A DNA stretch of 64,000 bases from Turnera subulata (GCA_028386065.3 JAKUCV010003661.1:16048-80047); one strand, 5' to 3'; counted from the stretch's first letter, positions 37,921 through 48,934 are shown. The notes: generated from the sequence alone by a model not told the origin. Numbers and translations are program-made.

Positions 37921-38392
37921 AGAAGGCGTGAATGAACTGTGATGGCGGCTTGCTCAATAATGCAGCCTGTCTGCATTATGGAGCGAGTCCGATCCGGACC
38001 AGAAAATAATGACATACCCCTTAGTTATTTTCGGTGTGATTTTTCTGAGGATTCCGAGACCCGAAAAATACCAACTTTGGTCCTTAAAATCCAAGGAAAA
38101 ATCCCGAGCGTTGGAAAAACCTCAGTTACGAAAAACGATGCTTGATTTACCTTGAATTAATTACCCAAGATTAATTCTTTCGGTAAATTGCGGTAAAAAG
38201 ACTTTTACAGTCCCGGTAAAAATCCAAATTTTACCCGGGCTGTTACAGTCTACCCACCTTAAAAAGAAATTCGTCCTCGAAATTCCTTGTCTTATCCGTG
38301 TGTCCTACCATGATAAGCTTCTAGCACACTCTGCCAGGTGTCCAAACTCAACGCGAGATACCGCTTATACCCTTAAGCGACATCTCCTCCGC

Positions 38393-38400
38393 TATAAATA
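38393..38400 (+). promoter_or_regulatory. TATA box of antisense ORF1, copy C1
   Basis: TATAAATA lies 42 bp upstream of the (mutated) ORF1 start. It is conserved at the same place in copies C2 and D. Confidence 0.65.
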
Positions 38401-38434
38401 CCAAACCTCATGACTGAGACACTCACTCTCAGCC

Positions 38435-38812
38435 ATAGACTCTCCACTAAGATCAAGAACCACCTCAGACTCCGAGGATAACAGCTACATCGGTGGTACT
38501 GCTTTCCCGACAAGCTCCGATGAAGAACCTCCCAAGAAGCGATTCAAGACAGACACCATCAGTCTGAAGGAAGATGTGGTGGTCTCCCCAAGACGGCGAG
38601 AGAAGTGTGCCAACAAGAAGGCTGAGGATAGGAAGGGCAAGGAAACGGCTGAAAGCAGCACTCCACTGCAGATACTATCGTAGCTGAACGTCTCACTGAG
38701 GAAGGTCAGCTCGGCGGTGATGTAGATAGAACTGGCGTGTGCGGAGCTCTTTCCTCACGTGAAAAACATCCAAAAACTTGTAAAAGACCTTGAGAAGCAT
38801 GTAACTCAATAG
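38435..38812 (+). pseudogene. antisense ORF1, copy C1 (broken)
   Basis: This copy is homologous to 43946-44323. The start codon is ATA instead of ATG, and two in-frame CAG codons have become TAG (near 38680 and 38725). It lies on the strand opposite to the element's own transcript. Confidence 0.8.
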
Positions 38813-39648
38813 AGTACTTCTTCTCTGTATTGTAAAACTGTTATGAAATAAATAAAACAAGCTTTCCTTTTTAAAACAAAACTCTTGTTAAATTATGAAA
38901 ACTCATGCTAACAGAAAGATAAAAACATCTCAAAGTAGAACAAAAACCGACAAGGATATAAAATTAAACATAAAGAAGGAAAATAAAATCAGACATAAAA
39001 AGTTAAAATAAAACATGTTTTCATGATCAGCGCTAATATCGGTCGTAAACATCCTCGATCCCGAGAAACGTAACATGCACAGCTAACGGTGACGTCGATT
39101 TCCCTTGTGAAAAAGACATCCGTTAACTCGCAAGGCGATGATCACGAGAATGTCCTGTGTCCCTCGAAAGAAACGATATCCACCTGTCCACAAGCCAAAA
39201 ACGTCTTCCAGACATCGTATCCCTTCATGATGTCCAAACTGGTGTAACCTTGTCGCACATGCACTCTACTTAAGGTACGGTCCCATCAGTCCAGCCACAA
39301 CGGTCACGAATGCATGTGATAAAAGATGCAAGAAAAAGTCATAAAAAGAATAGAGCAAGGTAACCAAACGTGAAGGAAAAAGGTATGACGAAAACGAGCT
39401 GAAAAACACTTGCATTTGTAGCCCGAAAAATGTATAAAGTAACGAAGCAAAATTTCAAACCATGGCAAAATTTTCAAAAAGAAAAATCCAATCAATGACG
39501 AAATTTTGAAAAAGCAAAACCTTGAAGATCGAAAATGGTTTAAAGTTTTGTGAAGAGAATCTGCTTTCCCTATCCCCGAAAAATATTTAAAACTTTCCGG
39601 AAACATGTGGGGGCTATACCTTGAAAAACAGAAAATCTTTTTTTTTTC
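38813..39648. other. spacer between antisense ORF1 and ORF2, copy C1
   Basis: An AATAAA-type signal lies about 30-40 bp after the ORF1 stop. The rest is A-rich and aligned with 44324-45161. A minus-strand frame (39304-39738) overlaps ORF2's leader and is taken as chance. Confidence 0.6.
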
Positions 39649-39656
39649 TATAAAAG
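39649..39656 (+). promoter_or_regulatory. TATA box of antisense ORF2, copy C1
   Basis: TATAAAAG lies 91 bp upstream of the ORF2 start position. It is present at the equivalent place in copies C2 (45162-45169) and D (50454-50461, minus). Confidence 0.65.
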
Positions 39657-39739
39657 GCAAAACAACGGAAAGAAAAAACCACAAAGCATCAAGAGAAAAC
39701 AAAACATTCAAGCAAAGAAAACACAACGCATCAAACACT

Positions 39740-40423
39740 ATTCCTGCTCCATCGTCTGTCTTTTTCGTCGAGGGTGCCTCCCTCGGAAGAACAAATCGGC
39801 TGGCCTACAGCATGATCAACGAACGTCTAGAGGAACTACCGAACGAGGTCGGCAGGATGCCCCGTCTGGTCTTCGTCGACGAACTCTACTCCTCCAGGTT
39901 TTTCGTCACTCCCATGGAAGAGACGTTCTTCCTAGAGGACCAAGGCATCCTGAGGACCTCCTTCTACGGCTCGGCCAATTCCGTCATGTTTTTCATTTCT
40001 GAAAGACTTCAGGAATTCAATCAAGAGCCCACTTGCCATTTCCAAGACCAAGGCACCTACTACCAGCTCTCGATGACTGCCCAGAGCATGCCCAGAGTAA
40101 CTTGGTTACCCCCAACTTGGCCAAAGGCCCGACTTCTGGTGTGGAACTGCAAAGGAATCGGCAGGCATTCCCAGGAGTTCTCGCGTACCCTGAGAGACCT
40201 GAAGAACCAGTACAAGCCCAACATGGTTCTTCTCACGGAGACCCAGTGGCAGCCTGAAGACGATCACGGTGTCATCCCACTTCGGTTCCCTCCATCAAAC
40301 CGATTCGAGCTTCCTGGCCAGAACAACGCGGGCGGTATATGGTTCTCATGGAACGATAGCATCAGGGTCAACATTAACAATGACACCAATAGCTTCAGGG
40401 TCAATATTGTACCGAGAAGATGA
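39740..40423 (+). pseudogene. antisense ORF2, copy C1 (open frame, start codon lost)
   Basis: The 227-codon frame has no internal stop, but its start reads ATT where copies C2 and D have ATG. An upstream in-frame ATG at 39605 lies before the TATA box and probably would not be used. Residues 1-125 resemble nothing I recognise (EGASLGRTNRLAYSMINERL, MEETFFLEDQG). Residues about 130-215 resemble the first part of the endonuclease/exonuclease/phosphatase fold used by plant LINEs: RLLVWNCKGIGRHSQ with the conserved Asn, then NMVLLTETQW with the conserved Glu, then GGIWFSWND. The C-terminal half of that fold, with its Asp and His residues, is missing, so catalysis is unlikely. It is antisense to the element. 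Confidence 0.75.
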
Positions 40424-40532
40424 ATGTTTTTTTTTTATAAAAGATCAATGTAATAATAATATTCAGTAATATTAATAATATTTATGTTTCTGCATATTTA
40501 TGGCATCATTTACCTCTTATGTGAATATTCTG

Positions 40533-40563
40533 TGGCAAGCTGGCGTCCCTCAACTGGATCCAT
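40533..40563 (-). pseudogene. gag-start vestige in array C, internal 1
   Basis: On the minus strand an ATG at 40563 begins MDPVEGRQLA, matching the vestige in the LARD-like element and similar to MDPVGGNQHA of B gag. Similarity ends after about ten codons. Confidence 0.6.
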
Positions 40564-40679
40564 CATGTACTAACTAAATGACATAAAATAATAAACAAAT
40601 GGAGCGAATTATGCAAACAAGAACAAAAAACACACAAGGACTACCCAACAAGACCTAACGCCTGCTCCACTACCAAAAA

Positions 40680-43600
40680 TGAAACGCCCCGACCCGTATT
40701 TACCATACATAGTAAACACGTGCCAGAACTGTAACGACCCAACCAAACAAAACCCAGCAACCAGCTCAACAGCAAATAACATAAGTATGTCTGGCCCAAC
40801 AGCCCAACATCATAAACAAGTCACCCGAACCCCGGGAACATCAACAATAACACAACCAGCCCAATGGCCCAACAATAGCAATAGACTGCACAGCGGAAGA
40901 CTTAATAACTCAGAAAGACACTATATGCGACACATCATGCAACTTATGGATCCGAGTCCTGTCCAAGGGATAACGCCGCAGCCTGTCTGGAATGCATCAT
41001 ACCTGAACCACAAATAACTCAACCTACAGGATGAAAGCCCGCAGGTGAGGGGTGAGTCCGAAGTGCCCACCAACCATGGATAGACAATCAATATGCAACA
41101 CTATAAATTACTCAAGGTCGAAAACAGGCATGACAGTCAAAATGTACCAAACCAAAAGACTCGACTCAAAACTGGTCCAAGACCAAAAAGACTTAAACAA
41201 AATCCAAATTCCAATTTTGTCTTTCCGGGCCCCGTCACGGATAAGCTAGGGGTCAGACCTGGTTCTCAACATATTTCGGGTGCCAGATCAAATCCAATAG
41301 AGCCCAGGGATCGACTTCTCAAAATAGTAACCTAGGGATAGATATCCCAAATATAATCATGGGATAGACATCCCAAGCATTGACATGCTTATCACAAGTA
41401 ACCCAGATCATGGCCACCACAAAAAAGTCTTAAACCGTCGAGTCGTACCACTGCTTACCACGTGACAATTATATCATCAATATCAAAATCTCAGGGATCA
41501 ACATCCCTAACCAAAACAGCGGGATAGACATCCCAATCCAAAACCGAGGATCGACATCCTTATCACATTTTATTATTTAATCCAGTATTCTTTATACCAA
41601 AAAGACACCGGGATAATCATCCAAAAACTCAATGCACGGGGATAAGCATCCCAAAACCAAATCATGGGGATAAACATCCCAAAATCAATCAAGGCACTGG
41701 GATAAACATCTCGAATCAAACCACAACAAATGCAACACTCAACAGTGCAATAATCATCAAACACAACAACCGAGTAATATAGGTACATATCGAAGGAAAT
41801 CCATCCTCACCTTAGCCGATTACTCAACTCTGAAGACAATGACCGGTCCCAATCCGGCTCCTCGGGAAACTGCCCGATATCATAACCTATACAACAAAAC
41901 AACATGCTCACATAAATGCACATAATCGGTATGCTATGATGCCATAATCTGTAAACATGCCCGGTTATACGTCATCATCCTTATAAAATTATCTTTTACC
42001 ATAATTAATCCTTTTTCCGAAAATATATCGTATGCATATAAGGTTACAAAAATATATTTCCAAAGCTATTAAATCAAAATATTTCATAAAAGAATATAGT
42101 TTTTCCAAAATAATAAAGAACACAATTTTTCTGGAAATTATATCATATATATGTATTTTTCCCAAAATTATTTTTATAAAAAATATTACTTGCCAAAATA
42201 TAACTACCAAATATTATTATCTTTAGAAAACCATATTTCTAGAAAAATTAATCATACAAAACTATTTTCTGAAAATAAATACGAATTAATAAATATACCG
42301 ATATATATTTTCCAAAGGCAAAATATTTTTCCAAACAATTGTATATCAAAGTAATTATATATTTTTAAACTATTATTTTTTTGTATACCAAAAATTCATA
42401 TTTCCAAAAGGTTCCAGTTACCGTAATTTTCCAGAAAAAATAGCATATGTATAAAATTTTCCAGAAAGTATTTTCATGGTTTACATATTTTTTTTTCAAA
42501 TAATATTAGTTTTTTTAAAACATAACTTAATTATTTATCAAAGTATATATATATATATATTTTTTTTTCTCAAAATACCAGAATTAAACTGACCATAATT
42601 TTATCAAAGTAAATATATATTTTTTTTCCAAAATTAAATACCAGAAAAATAATAAATATATATATTTTTGTTTTTTTAAAATAAAATCGGACTGGGCCAT
42701 GAATAGGGCAGCCCAGACCAAGGTAGTAGGCCCGAAGCACAGGCCCACTCCTTAGGCCTGGCCTGACACCAACCACAGCCCAACCCTGGTAGATGCGACC
42801 CGCTCGCAAGCGTTCGGGTCGAACGGGGTCGCGGGTCTGCTCACCTTGGGTTGCAGCGGCTGGCGACGACGGCGAGGGCGCGAGGAAGGAAAGCGAGCGC
42901 AGCAACGGCATCGGGCGGATTGGAGCGGCGCGAGGGCGGCGGAAAAGAGGCGCGGCGTCGTCGGTAGGAGGCGGTTGGCACGGGGAAGACAGATCCGCCG
43001 GGTTCTGACGACGGGTCAACGCCTTCCACAGGCGCGTCAGGCGGCGGCAACAGGCGGAGGCAGCGCCGTTGAGGTCGCGACGGCGCGGCGATAGTGATTG
43101 TGTTGGTGGTGCAGCGAACGACGGCGGGGAACTCCAACTCGTGAACAGCAGCAGGGGAGGATCCAGGGTGACGACACTGTTCATCCTTTTTTTCTTTTTT
43201 TTCTCTATTTTCTTTTTTTCCTTTCTATTTTTCTTCTCTTTTTTTATTTCTTGTATTTTATTTATTTTTTTTTCCTTTTTCCTCTCTTTTTCTTTTCTTC
43301 TTCCTCTCTATTTTTTTTCCCGATTTTCCTTCTTTTTTTTCTTTTTTTTCTCTCTTTTTTTTTCTTTCTTTACTCTCTTTTTTTTCTTCTTCCTTCCTTC
43401 TTCCTCTCCTTCTTCTGCCTGATTTCCTTTTATAAGGCGTGAATGAACTCTGATGGCGACTTGCTCAATAATGCAACTTGTCTGCATTATGGAGCGAGTC
43501 CGATCCGGACCAGAAAATAACTACAAACCCCCTTAGTTGTTTCCGGTGTGATTTTTCTGAGGATTCCGGGACCCGAAAAATACCAACTTTGGTCCGTAAA

Positions 43601-43758
43601 ATCCAAGGAAAAATTCCGAGCGCGGGAAAAACCTCGGTCACGAAAAACGATGCTCGATTTCCCTTGAATAGTTACCCAAGATTAATTCTTTCGGTAAATC
43701 GCTGTAAAAAGACTTTTACAGTCCCGGTAAAAATCCAAATTTTACCCGGACTGTTACA
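40680..43758 (-). mobile_element. LTR2 of array C
   Basis: This complete 3079-bp LTR ends in TGAAACGCCCC and CTGTTACA as read on plus. It serves both internal regions, as 5' LTR of internal 1 and 3' LTR of internal 2. It holds a palindrome array, a GC-rich block (about 42780-43150) and a pyrimidine tract (about 43185-43430). Confidence 0.9.
41306..41712 (-). repeat. palindrome array, LTR2 of array C
   Basis: About ten units with differing arms occur, including GGGATAGACATCCC, AGGATCGACATCCT and GGGGATAAACATCCC. Confidence 0.85.
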
Positions 43759-43903
43759 GTCTACCCACCTTAAAAAGAATTTCGTCCTCGAAATTCCTTG
43801 TCTTATCCTTGGGTCCTACCACGATAGGCTTCTGGCACACTCTGCCAGGTGTCCAAACTCAACGCGAGATACCGCTTATACCCTTAAGCGACATCTCCTC
43901 CAC

Positions 43904-43911
43904 TATAAATA
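43904..43911 (+). promoter_or_regulatory. TATA box of antisense ORF1, copy C2
   Basis: TATAAATA lies 42 bp before the ATG at 43946. A start about 30 bp downstream would give a leader of only about ten bases. It lies some 150 bp inside the element from LTR2. Confidence 0.65.
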
Positions 43912-43945
43912 CCAAACCTCATGACTGAGACACTCTCTCTCAGCC

Positions 43946-44323
43946 ATGGACTCTCCACTAAGATCAAGAGCCACCTCAAACTCCGAGGATAACAGCTACA
44001 TCGGTGGTACTGCTTTCCTGACAAGCTCCGATGAAGAACCTCCCAAGAAGCGATTCAAGACAGGCACCATCAGTCTGAAGGAAGATGTGGTGGTCCCCCC
44101 AAGACGGCGAGAGAAGCTTGCCAACAAGAAGACTGAGGATAGGAAGGGCAAGGCAACGGCTGAAAGCAGCACTCCACTGCAGACACTATCGCAGCTGAAC
44201 GTCTCACTGAGGAAGGTCAGCTCGGCGGTGATGCAGATAGAACTGGCCTGTGCGAAGCTCTTTCCTCACGTGAAAAACATACAAAAACTTGTAAATGACC
44301 TTGAGAAGCATGTAACTCAATAG
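43946..44323 (+). CDS. antisense ORF1, copy C2 (intact): small basic protein, possibly nuclear
   Basis: This 125-residue protein matches no family I know. It has an acidic, Ser-rich N-terminus, a nuclear-localisation-like PPKKRFK at residues 32-38, a basic stretch with RRR and KGK at about 52-69, and a predicted amphipathic helix at about 78-123. Its ATG sits in a good context (AGCCATGG). A TATA box lies 42 bp upstream, and ATAAATAAA-type polyadenylation signals lie about 40 bp after the stop. It is encoded opposite to the retroelement transcript. The two other copies in the window (38435-38812 and 51563-51940) are broken. Function is unknown. Antisense accessory genes encoding nuclear proteins have been described in maize Grande elements, which makes a real gene plausible. 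Confidence 0.65.
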   Translation: MDSPLRSRATSNSEDNSYIGGTAFLTSSDEEPPKKRFKTGTISLKEDVVVPPRRREKLANKKTEDRKGKATAESSTPLQTLSQLNVSLRKVSSAVMQIELACAKLFPHVKNIQKLVNDLEKHVTQ

Positions 44324-45161
44324 AGTACTTCTTCTCTGTATTGTAAAACTGTTATGAAATAAATAAAACAAGCTTTCCTTTTTAAAACAAAACTCTTGTT
44401 AAATTATGAAAACTCAGGCTAACAGAAAGATAAAAACATCTCAAAGCAAAACAAAAACCGACAAGAAGGATATAAAATTAAACATAAAGAAGGAAAATAA
44501 AATCAGACATAAAAATTTAAAACAAAACATGTTTTCTTGATTAACGCTCATATCGGTCGTAAATATCCTCGATCCCGAGAAACGTAACATGCACAGCTAA
44601 CGGTGACGTCGATTTCCCGCGTGAAAAAGACATCAGTTAACTCGCAAGGCGATGATCACGAGAATGTCCTGTGTCCCTCGAAAGAAACGATATCCACCTG
44701 TCCACAAGCCAAAAACGTCTTCCAGACATCGTATCCCTTCATGATGTCCAAACAGGTCTAACCTTGTCGCACATGCACTCTACTCGAGGTACGGTCCCAT
44801 CAGTCTAGCCACAACGGTCACGAATGCATGTGATAAAAGATGTAGGAAAAAGTCATAAAAATAATGAAGCAAAGGTAACCAAACGTGAAGGAAAAAGGTA
44901 TGAGGAAAACGAGCTGAAAAACACTTGCACTTGTAGCCCGAAAAATGTATAAAGTAACGAAGCAAAATTTCAAACCATGGCAAAATTTTCAAAAAGAAAA
45001 ATCCAATCAAGGACGAATTTTTCAAAAAGCAAAACCTCGAAGATCGAAAATGGTTTAAAGTTTTGTGAAGAGAATCTGCTTTCCCTATCCCCGAAAAATA
45101 TTTAAAACTTTCCGAAAACATGTGGGGGCTATACCTTGAAAAACAGAAAATCTTTTTTTTC
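44324..45161. other. spacer between antisense ORF1 and ORF2, copy C2
   Basis: The spacer has A-rich stretches and a conserved non-A-rich block (about 44540-44800) also present in copies C1 and D. A minus-strand frame at 44780-45121 has no support. Confidence 0.6.
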
Positions 45162-45169
45162 TATAAAAG
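45162..45169 (+). promoter_or_regulatory. TATA box of antisense ORF2, copy C2
   Basis: TATAAAAG lies 91 bp upstream of the ATG at 45253. Confidence 0.65.
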
Positions 45170-45252
45170 GCAAAACAACGGAAAGCAAAAACCACAAAGC
45201 ATCAAGAGAAAACAAAACATTCAAGCAATGAAAACACAACGCATCAAACACT

Positions 45253-45936
45253 ATGCCTGCTCCATCGTCTGTTTTTTTTGTCGACGGTGCCTCCCTCGGA
45301 AGAAAAAATCGGCTGGCCTACAGCATGATCAACGAACGTCCAGAGGAACTACCGAACGAGCTCGCCAGGATGCCCCATCTGGTCTTCGTCGACGAACTCT
45401 ACTCCTCCAGGTTTTTCGTCACTTCCATGGAAGAGACGTTCTTCCTAGAGGACTAAGGCACCCTGAGGACCTCCTTCTATGGCTCGGCCAATTCCGTCAT
45501 GTTTTTCATTTTTGAAAGACTTCAGGAATTCAACCTAGAGCCCACTTGCCATTTCCTGAACCAAGACACCTACTACCAGCTCTCGATGACTGCCCAGAGC
45601 ATGCCTAGAGTAACTCGGTTACCCCCAACTTGGCCAAAGGCCCGACTTCTGGTGTGGAACTGCAAAGGAATCGGCAGGCGTTCCCAGGAGTTCTCGCGTA
45701 CCCTAAGAGACCTGAAGAACCAGTACAAGCCCAACATGGTTCTTCTCACGGAGACCCAGTGGCAGCCTGAAGACGATCACGGTGTCATCCCACTTCAGTT
45801 CCCTCCAGCAAACCGGTTCGAGCTTCCTGACCAGAACAACGCGGGCGGCATGTGGTTCTCATGGAACGATAGCATCAGGGTCAACATTAACAATGACCCC
45901 AATAGCTTCAGGGTCAATGTTGTACCGAGAAGATGA
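45253..45936 (+). pseudogene. antisense ORF2, copy C2 (one premature stop)
   Basis: The ATG is intact, but codon 68 is TAA (45454-45456) where copies C1 and D have CAA. The rest of the 227-codon frame is open, including the RLLVWNCKGIGRRSQ and NMVLLTETQW motifs of the partial endonuclease-like region. It is the same length as copy C1. Confidence 0.78.
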
Positions 45937-46190
45937 ATGTTTTTTTTATAAAATATCAATATAATAATAATATTCAGTGATATTAATAATATTTATATTT
46001 CTGCATATTTATGGCATCATTTACCTCTTATGTGAATATTCTATGGCAAACTGGCGTCCCTCGACTGGATCCATCATGTACTAACTAAATGACATAAAAT
46101 AATAAACAAATAGAGCGAACTATACAAATAAAAACAATAAACACACAAGGACTACCCAACAAGACCTAACGCCCGCTCCGCTACCAAAAA

Positions 46191-46352
46191 TAAAACGCCC
46201 CGACCCGTATTTACCATACATAGTAAACACGTGCCGGAACTGTAACGACCCAACCAAACAAAACCCAGCATACAGTGTATACAACAGAACACCAGCTCAA
46301 CAGCAAATAACATAAGTACGTTTGGCCCAACAGCCCAACATCATAAACAAGT
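46191..46352 (-). mobile_element. LTR3 of array C (truncated)
   Basis: It matches the first 160 bp or so of LTR2 (from 40680) and then stops abruptly at AAACAAGT, where plus-strand LTR sequence of D takes over. Confidence 0.8.
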
Positions 46353-46413
46353 GGGATGTTTATTTCCGTGTCTTTTTGGTATAAGAATAATGCATTAAAT
46401 AATAATATGTGAT

Positions 46414-46660
46414 AAGGATGTCGATCCTTGGTTTTGGATAGGGATGTCTATCCCGGTGTTTTGGTTAGGGATGCTGATCCCTGAGACTTGGTTTTTGGAT
46501 GATGATGATATAATTGTCACGTGGTAAGTAGAGGTACGACCGGATGGTTAGAGACTGTTTTGTGGTGGCCATGATCTGGATTACTTGTGATAGGCATGTT
46601 GATGCCGGTTTGATTGGGATGTTGATCCCTGAGATTTTTTATTGGGATGTTGATCCCGGG
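46414..46660 (+). repeat. palindrome array, D 5' LTR
   Basis: Units include AAGGAT-GTCG-ATCCTT, GGGAT-GTCT-ATCCC, AGGGAT-GCTG-ATCCCT and GGGAT-GTTG-ATCCC. Confidence 0.85.
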
Positions 46661-47065
46661 TTCTTTTTGATCTGGAACCAGAAACAGGTTGATAACTAGG
46701 TCTGACCCCTAGCTTATCCGTGACAGGGCCCGGAAAGATAAAATTGGAAATTGGATTCTTGTTTAAGTCTTTTTGGTCTTGGACCAGTTTTGGGTCGAGT
46801 CTTTCGGTTTGGTGTGTTTGGCTGTTATGCTTGTTTCGACCTTGAGTAATTTATAGTGTTGCATATTGATTGTCTATCCATGGTTGGGGGGCACTTCGGA
46901 CTCACCCCTCACCTGCGGGCTTTCATCCCGTAGGTTGAGTTATTTGTGGATCAGGTATGATGCATTACAGACAGGCTGCAGTGTTATCCCTTGGACATGA
47001 CTCGGATCCATAAGTTGCATCATGTGTCGCATACAGAGTCTTTGTGAGTTATTAAGTCTTCCGCT

Positions 47066-48687
47066 TAGGGGTGTAAACTAGCCGAGTCGAGCCGAGTAGT
47101 GCCATGCTCGACTCGAGCTCGTTAAGCAAATCCCAAGCTCGATCGAGCTTGTATATTTGAGCTCGAGCTCGAGCTCGTTAGATTTTTCATTGCTCGAGCT
47201 CGGCTCATTAAGGCTCGTTAAGGCTCGTTAAGCGCGGTTGGCTTCGGTATGGGTGAGCTCGACTCGGCTCGATTAAGCTCGATAATAAAACTCAGTCAAA
47301 ATCCCAAGTAAAAGAATATGAAACAAGCACTCATGTTTGCTAGAAAAGACAATGACTTCAACAATCGTAGAAAGACAATGACTTCATCTTCACTATCGTT
47401 ATTGCAGTTTACAATGGAAATTGAAAAAAGATCTGCAAAAATATAATTTCTTGTTGTTACAGTTTACAATGGGAATAAAATAAGAGCAATCTACAAAATA
47501 TTTCGAGATCCAGGCGCGTTGATCTGCAGATGCAAACAAAACAAAGAGATAAGAATAATGACACACAAAGAACAAACGGCGGAAACGAAAAGGGAAAAGC
47601 AGCTTGCTGAACCTCGAGTTCTTCCAACAACTCTCCCTCGGGCCCCTGCTCTTTTGAGCAACAAAGCCCCAAAATCTACTGCCACAACGAGCTTAATTTG
47701 AGTTCTTTAAATTAGTAAATCAGGGAGGTTGAATTGAAAGAGAGAGGAGAAAGTTGTTAGTTGAGTTCATACCTTTTTGAGTTCTTGTTGTCGACTTCAC
47801 TGGTGCAGAGAAGGGAGATTTGGGGAGGAGGAAAAATGAAAAAAAGAAACCAACATAATTTTACAGGATACCTTTAATTCAACCAAATAACAATCCAAAG
47901 CCCCTTTTAGAAACCAACAAAGAAAACAAAACAACAACTCAAACCCAGATCTGTAACCATGATGCCCGTCATCTAGATCTAGAAATCACAAAAAAAATTA
48001 AGAACAATTAATCGATGAAACGAAAGAGCAAGGAGGAAGCGGGAAAGTGAAGAAGAAAATAACAAGAGCAGACAAAGAGAAGAAGAGAAAGAGAAGAGGG
48101 TAAGATGACGAAGCAATTGAAGGGAGGAGCAGAGTAGCAGTGGGAGAACTAATGAAAAAAGAAAGAGCTTGGGCTGATAGAGTTCACCACTGGTCGATTG
48201 GTGATGGTTGGCAGAGATTCAAGCCACTGATGGTGGTGTTTTGTGTGGGGTGCGGGTTTGGCGGCTAGGTGTGGGGGGAGAGGCGAGAGATGGTGTTTTG
48301 GGTGGGATGAAAAAATGAATTAGGGTTATAATTATTTAGTGTTTTATTGATGTTTAGTAACCTTTTTATTAGATTTAATAACTTAAAGCTGATTATATTT
48401 TAGTTTTAACATCCACTTATTTTTTGGCTTTAACGACGCATGGGCTATGGCCCAATTTTTTTCCAAACAACTTAAATCATTATTTACAAAGCCCAACCAC
48501 CTTAACCCTATAATTGGGCAAAGCTCGATAAGGCTCGCGAGCTTAGTGAGCCGAGTATTGGTGAGCTCGAGCTTGACTCGATAACACTTCAAGCTCGACT
48601 CGAGCTCGATAAGTACGAGTCGAGTTCGAGTATTCAGCGAGTCGATCCCGAATAGCTCACGAGTAGCTCTACTCGTTTACACCCCTA
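47066..48687. mobile_element. non-autonomous hAT-like DNA transposon
   Basis: This 1622-bp element has 13-bp terminal inverted repeats, TAGGGGTGTAAAC and GTTTACACCCCTA, and a perfect 8-bp target duplication CTTCCGCT (47058-47065 and 48688-48695). Eight-base duplications and TAGGG-type ends are typical of hAT elements. Near both ends it has many GCTCGAGCTCG-like repeats. No transposase is encoded. The interior could contain captured host sequence (a minus-strand frame near 47491-47685 begins MAVDFGALLLKRAG), but I do not recognise it. Confidence 0.93.
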
Positions 48688-48934
48688 CTTCCGCTGTGCT
48701 GTTTATTGCTATTGTTGGGTCTTGGGCCGGTTGTGATGTTATTGATGAACCCGGGTTCGGGTGATATGTTTTGATGTTGGGCCAAAGGGCCAGATTTCTG
48801 ATGTTTATAATTTGGGCTGTTAAGCCAGAGTTTCTATTGTATACACTGTATGTTGGGCTTTGTTTGGTTAGGTCGTTACAGTTCTGGTACGTGTTTACTA
48901 TGCACGGTAAATACTGGTCGGGGCGTTTCATTTT

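Larger units (their letters stand above)
24648..38247 (-). mobile_element. LTR1 of array C, split by element B
   Basis: On the plus strand it starts TGAAACGCCCC and ends CTGTTACA. Removing element B and its duplicated target leaves about 3.47 kb. This is longer than LTR2 (3079 bp) mainly because of a tandem duplication of about 0.4 kb near 36540-37275. Confidence 0.88.
38248..40679 (-). mobile_element. internal region 1 of array C
   Basis: The region carries the purine tract TTTTTAAGGTGGGTAGAC at its left edge on the minus strand, the two antisense ORFs on the plus strand, a gag-start vestige (40533-40563) and a primer site adjoining LTR2. No gag-pol is present. Confidence 0.88.
43759..46190 (-). 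mobile_element. internal region 2 of array C
   Basis: It is the same length as internal 1 and aligned with it at a 5511-bp offset. It begins with the complement of the purine tract, holds both antisense ORFs and a gag-start vestige (46041-46074), and ends at a primer site (46175-46186). The following LTR3 terminus reads TAAAACGCC, with the usual TG changed to TA on plus. Confidence 0.88.
24648..46352 (-). mobile_element. array C: LTR-internal-LTR-internal-LTR tandem of a non-autonomous element
   Basis: Three LTRs (24648-38247 with element B inside, 40680-43758, and 46191-46352 truncated) alternate with two internal regions of equal length (38248-40679 and 43759-46190, 2432 bp each). The internal copies align with a constant offset of 5511 bp. 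A shared middle LTR is what unequal recombination between LTRs of two copies produces. The array is the same family as D but in opposite orientation. The last LTR is cut at 46352 and joins D's LTR head to head. Confidence 0.85.
46353..48930 (+). mobile_element. 3' part of D's 5' LTR, split by a hAT element
   Basis: It aligns with the 3' LTR from 63187 onward. It ends GGGGCGTTTCA at 48930, followed by TTTTTGGTAGCGGAGC, so this end is the LTR/primer-site junction. Without the hAT element and one copy of its target repeat it is about 950 bp. Confidence 0.85.

Noticed and set aside
37160..37922. Frames in LTR1 of array C, also seen at 42570-43442 in LTR2
   Set aside because: They arise from GC-rich and polypyrimidine parts of the LTR, and nothing suggests a protein family.
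39304..39738. A 144-codon minus-strand frame rich in Phe, also 44780-45121 and 50768-51037 in the other copies
   Set aside because: It lies in the spacer and leader of the antisense genes and begins at different ATGs in each copy. Its conservation is explained by the conserved DNA, though a short peptide cannot be fully excluded.
47491..47701. A gene captured by the hAT element
   Set aside because: Short frames on both strands look partly protein-like, but none matches a family I recognise and no splice sites support an exon. It is kept only as a remark on the element.
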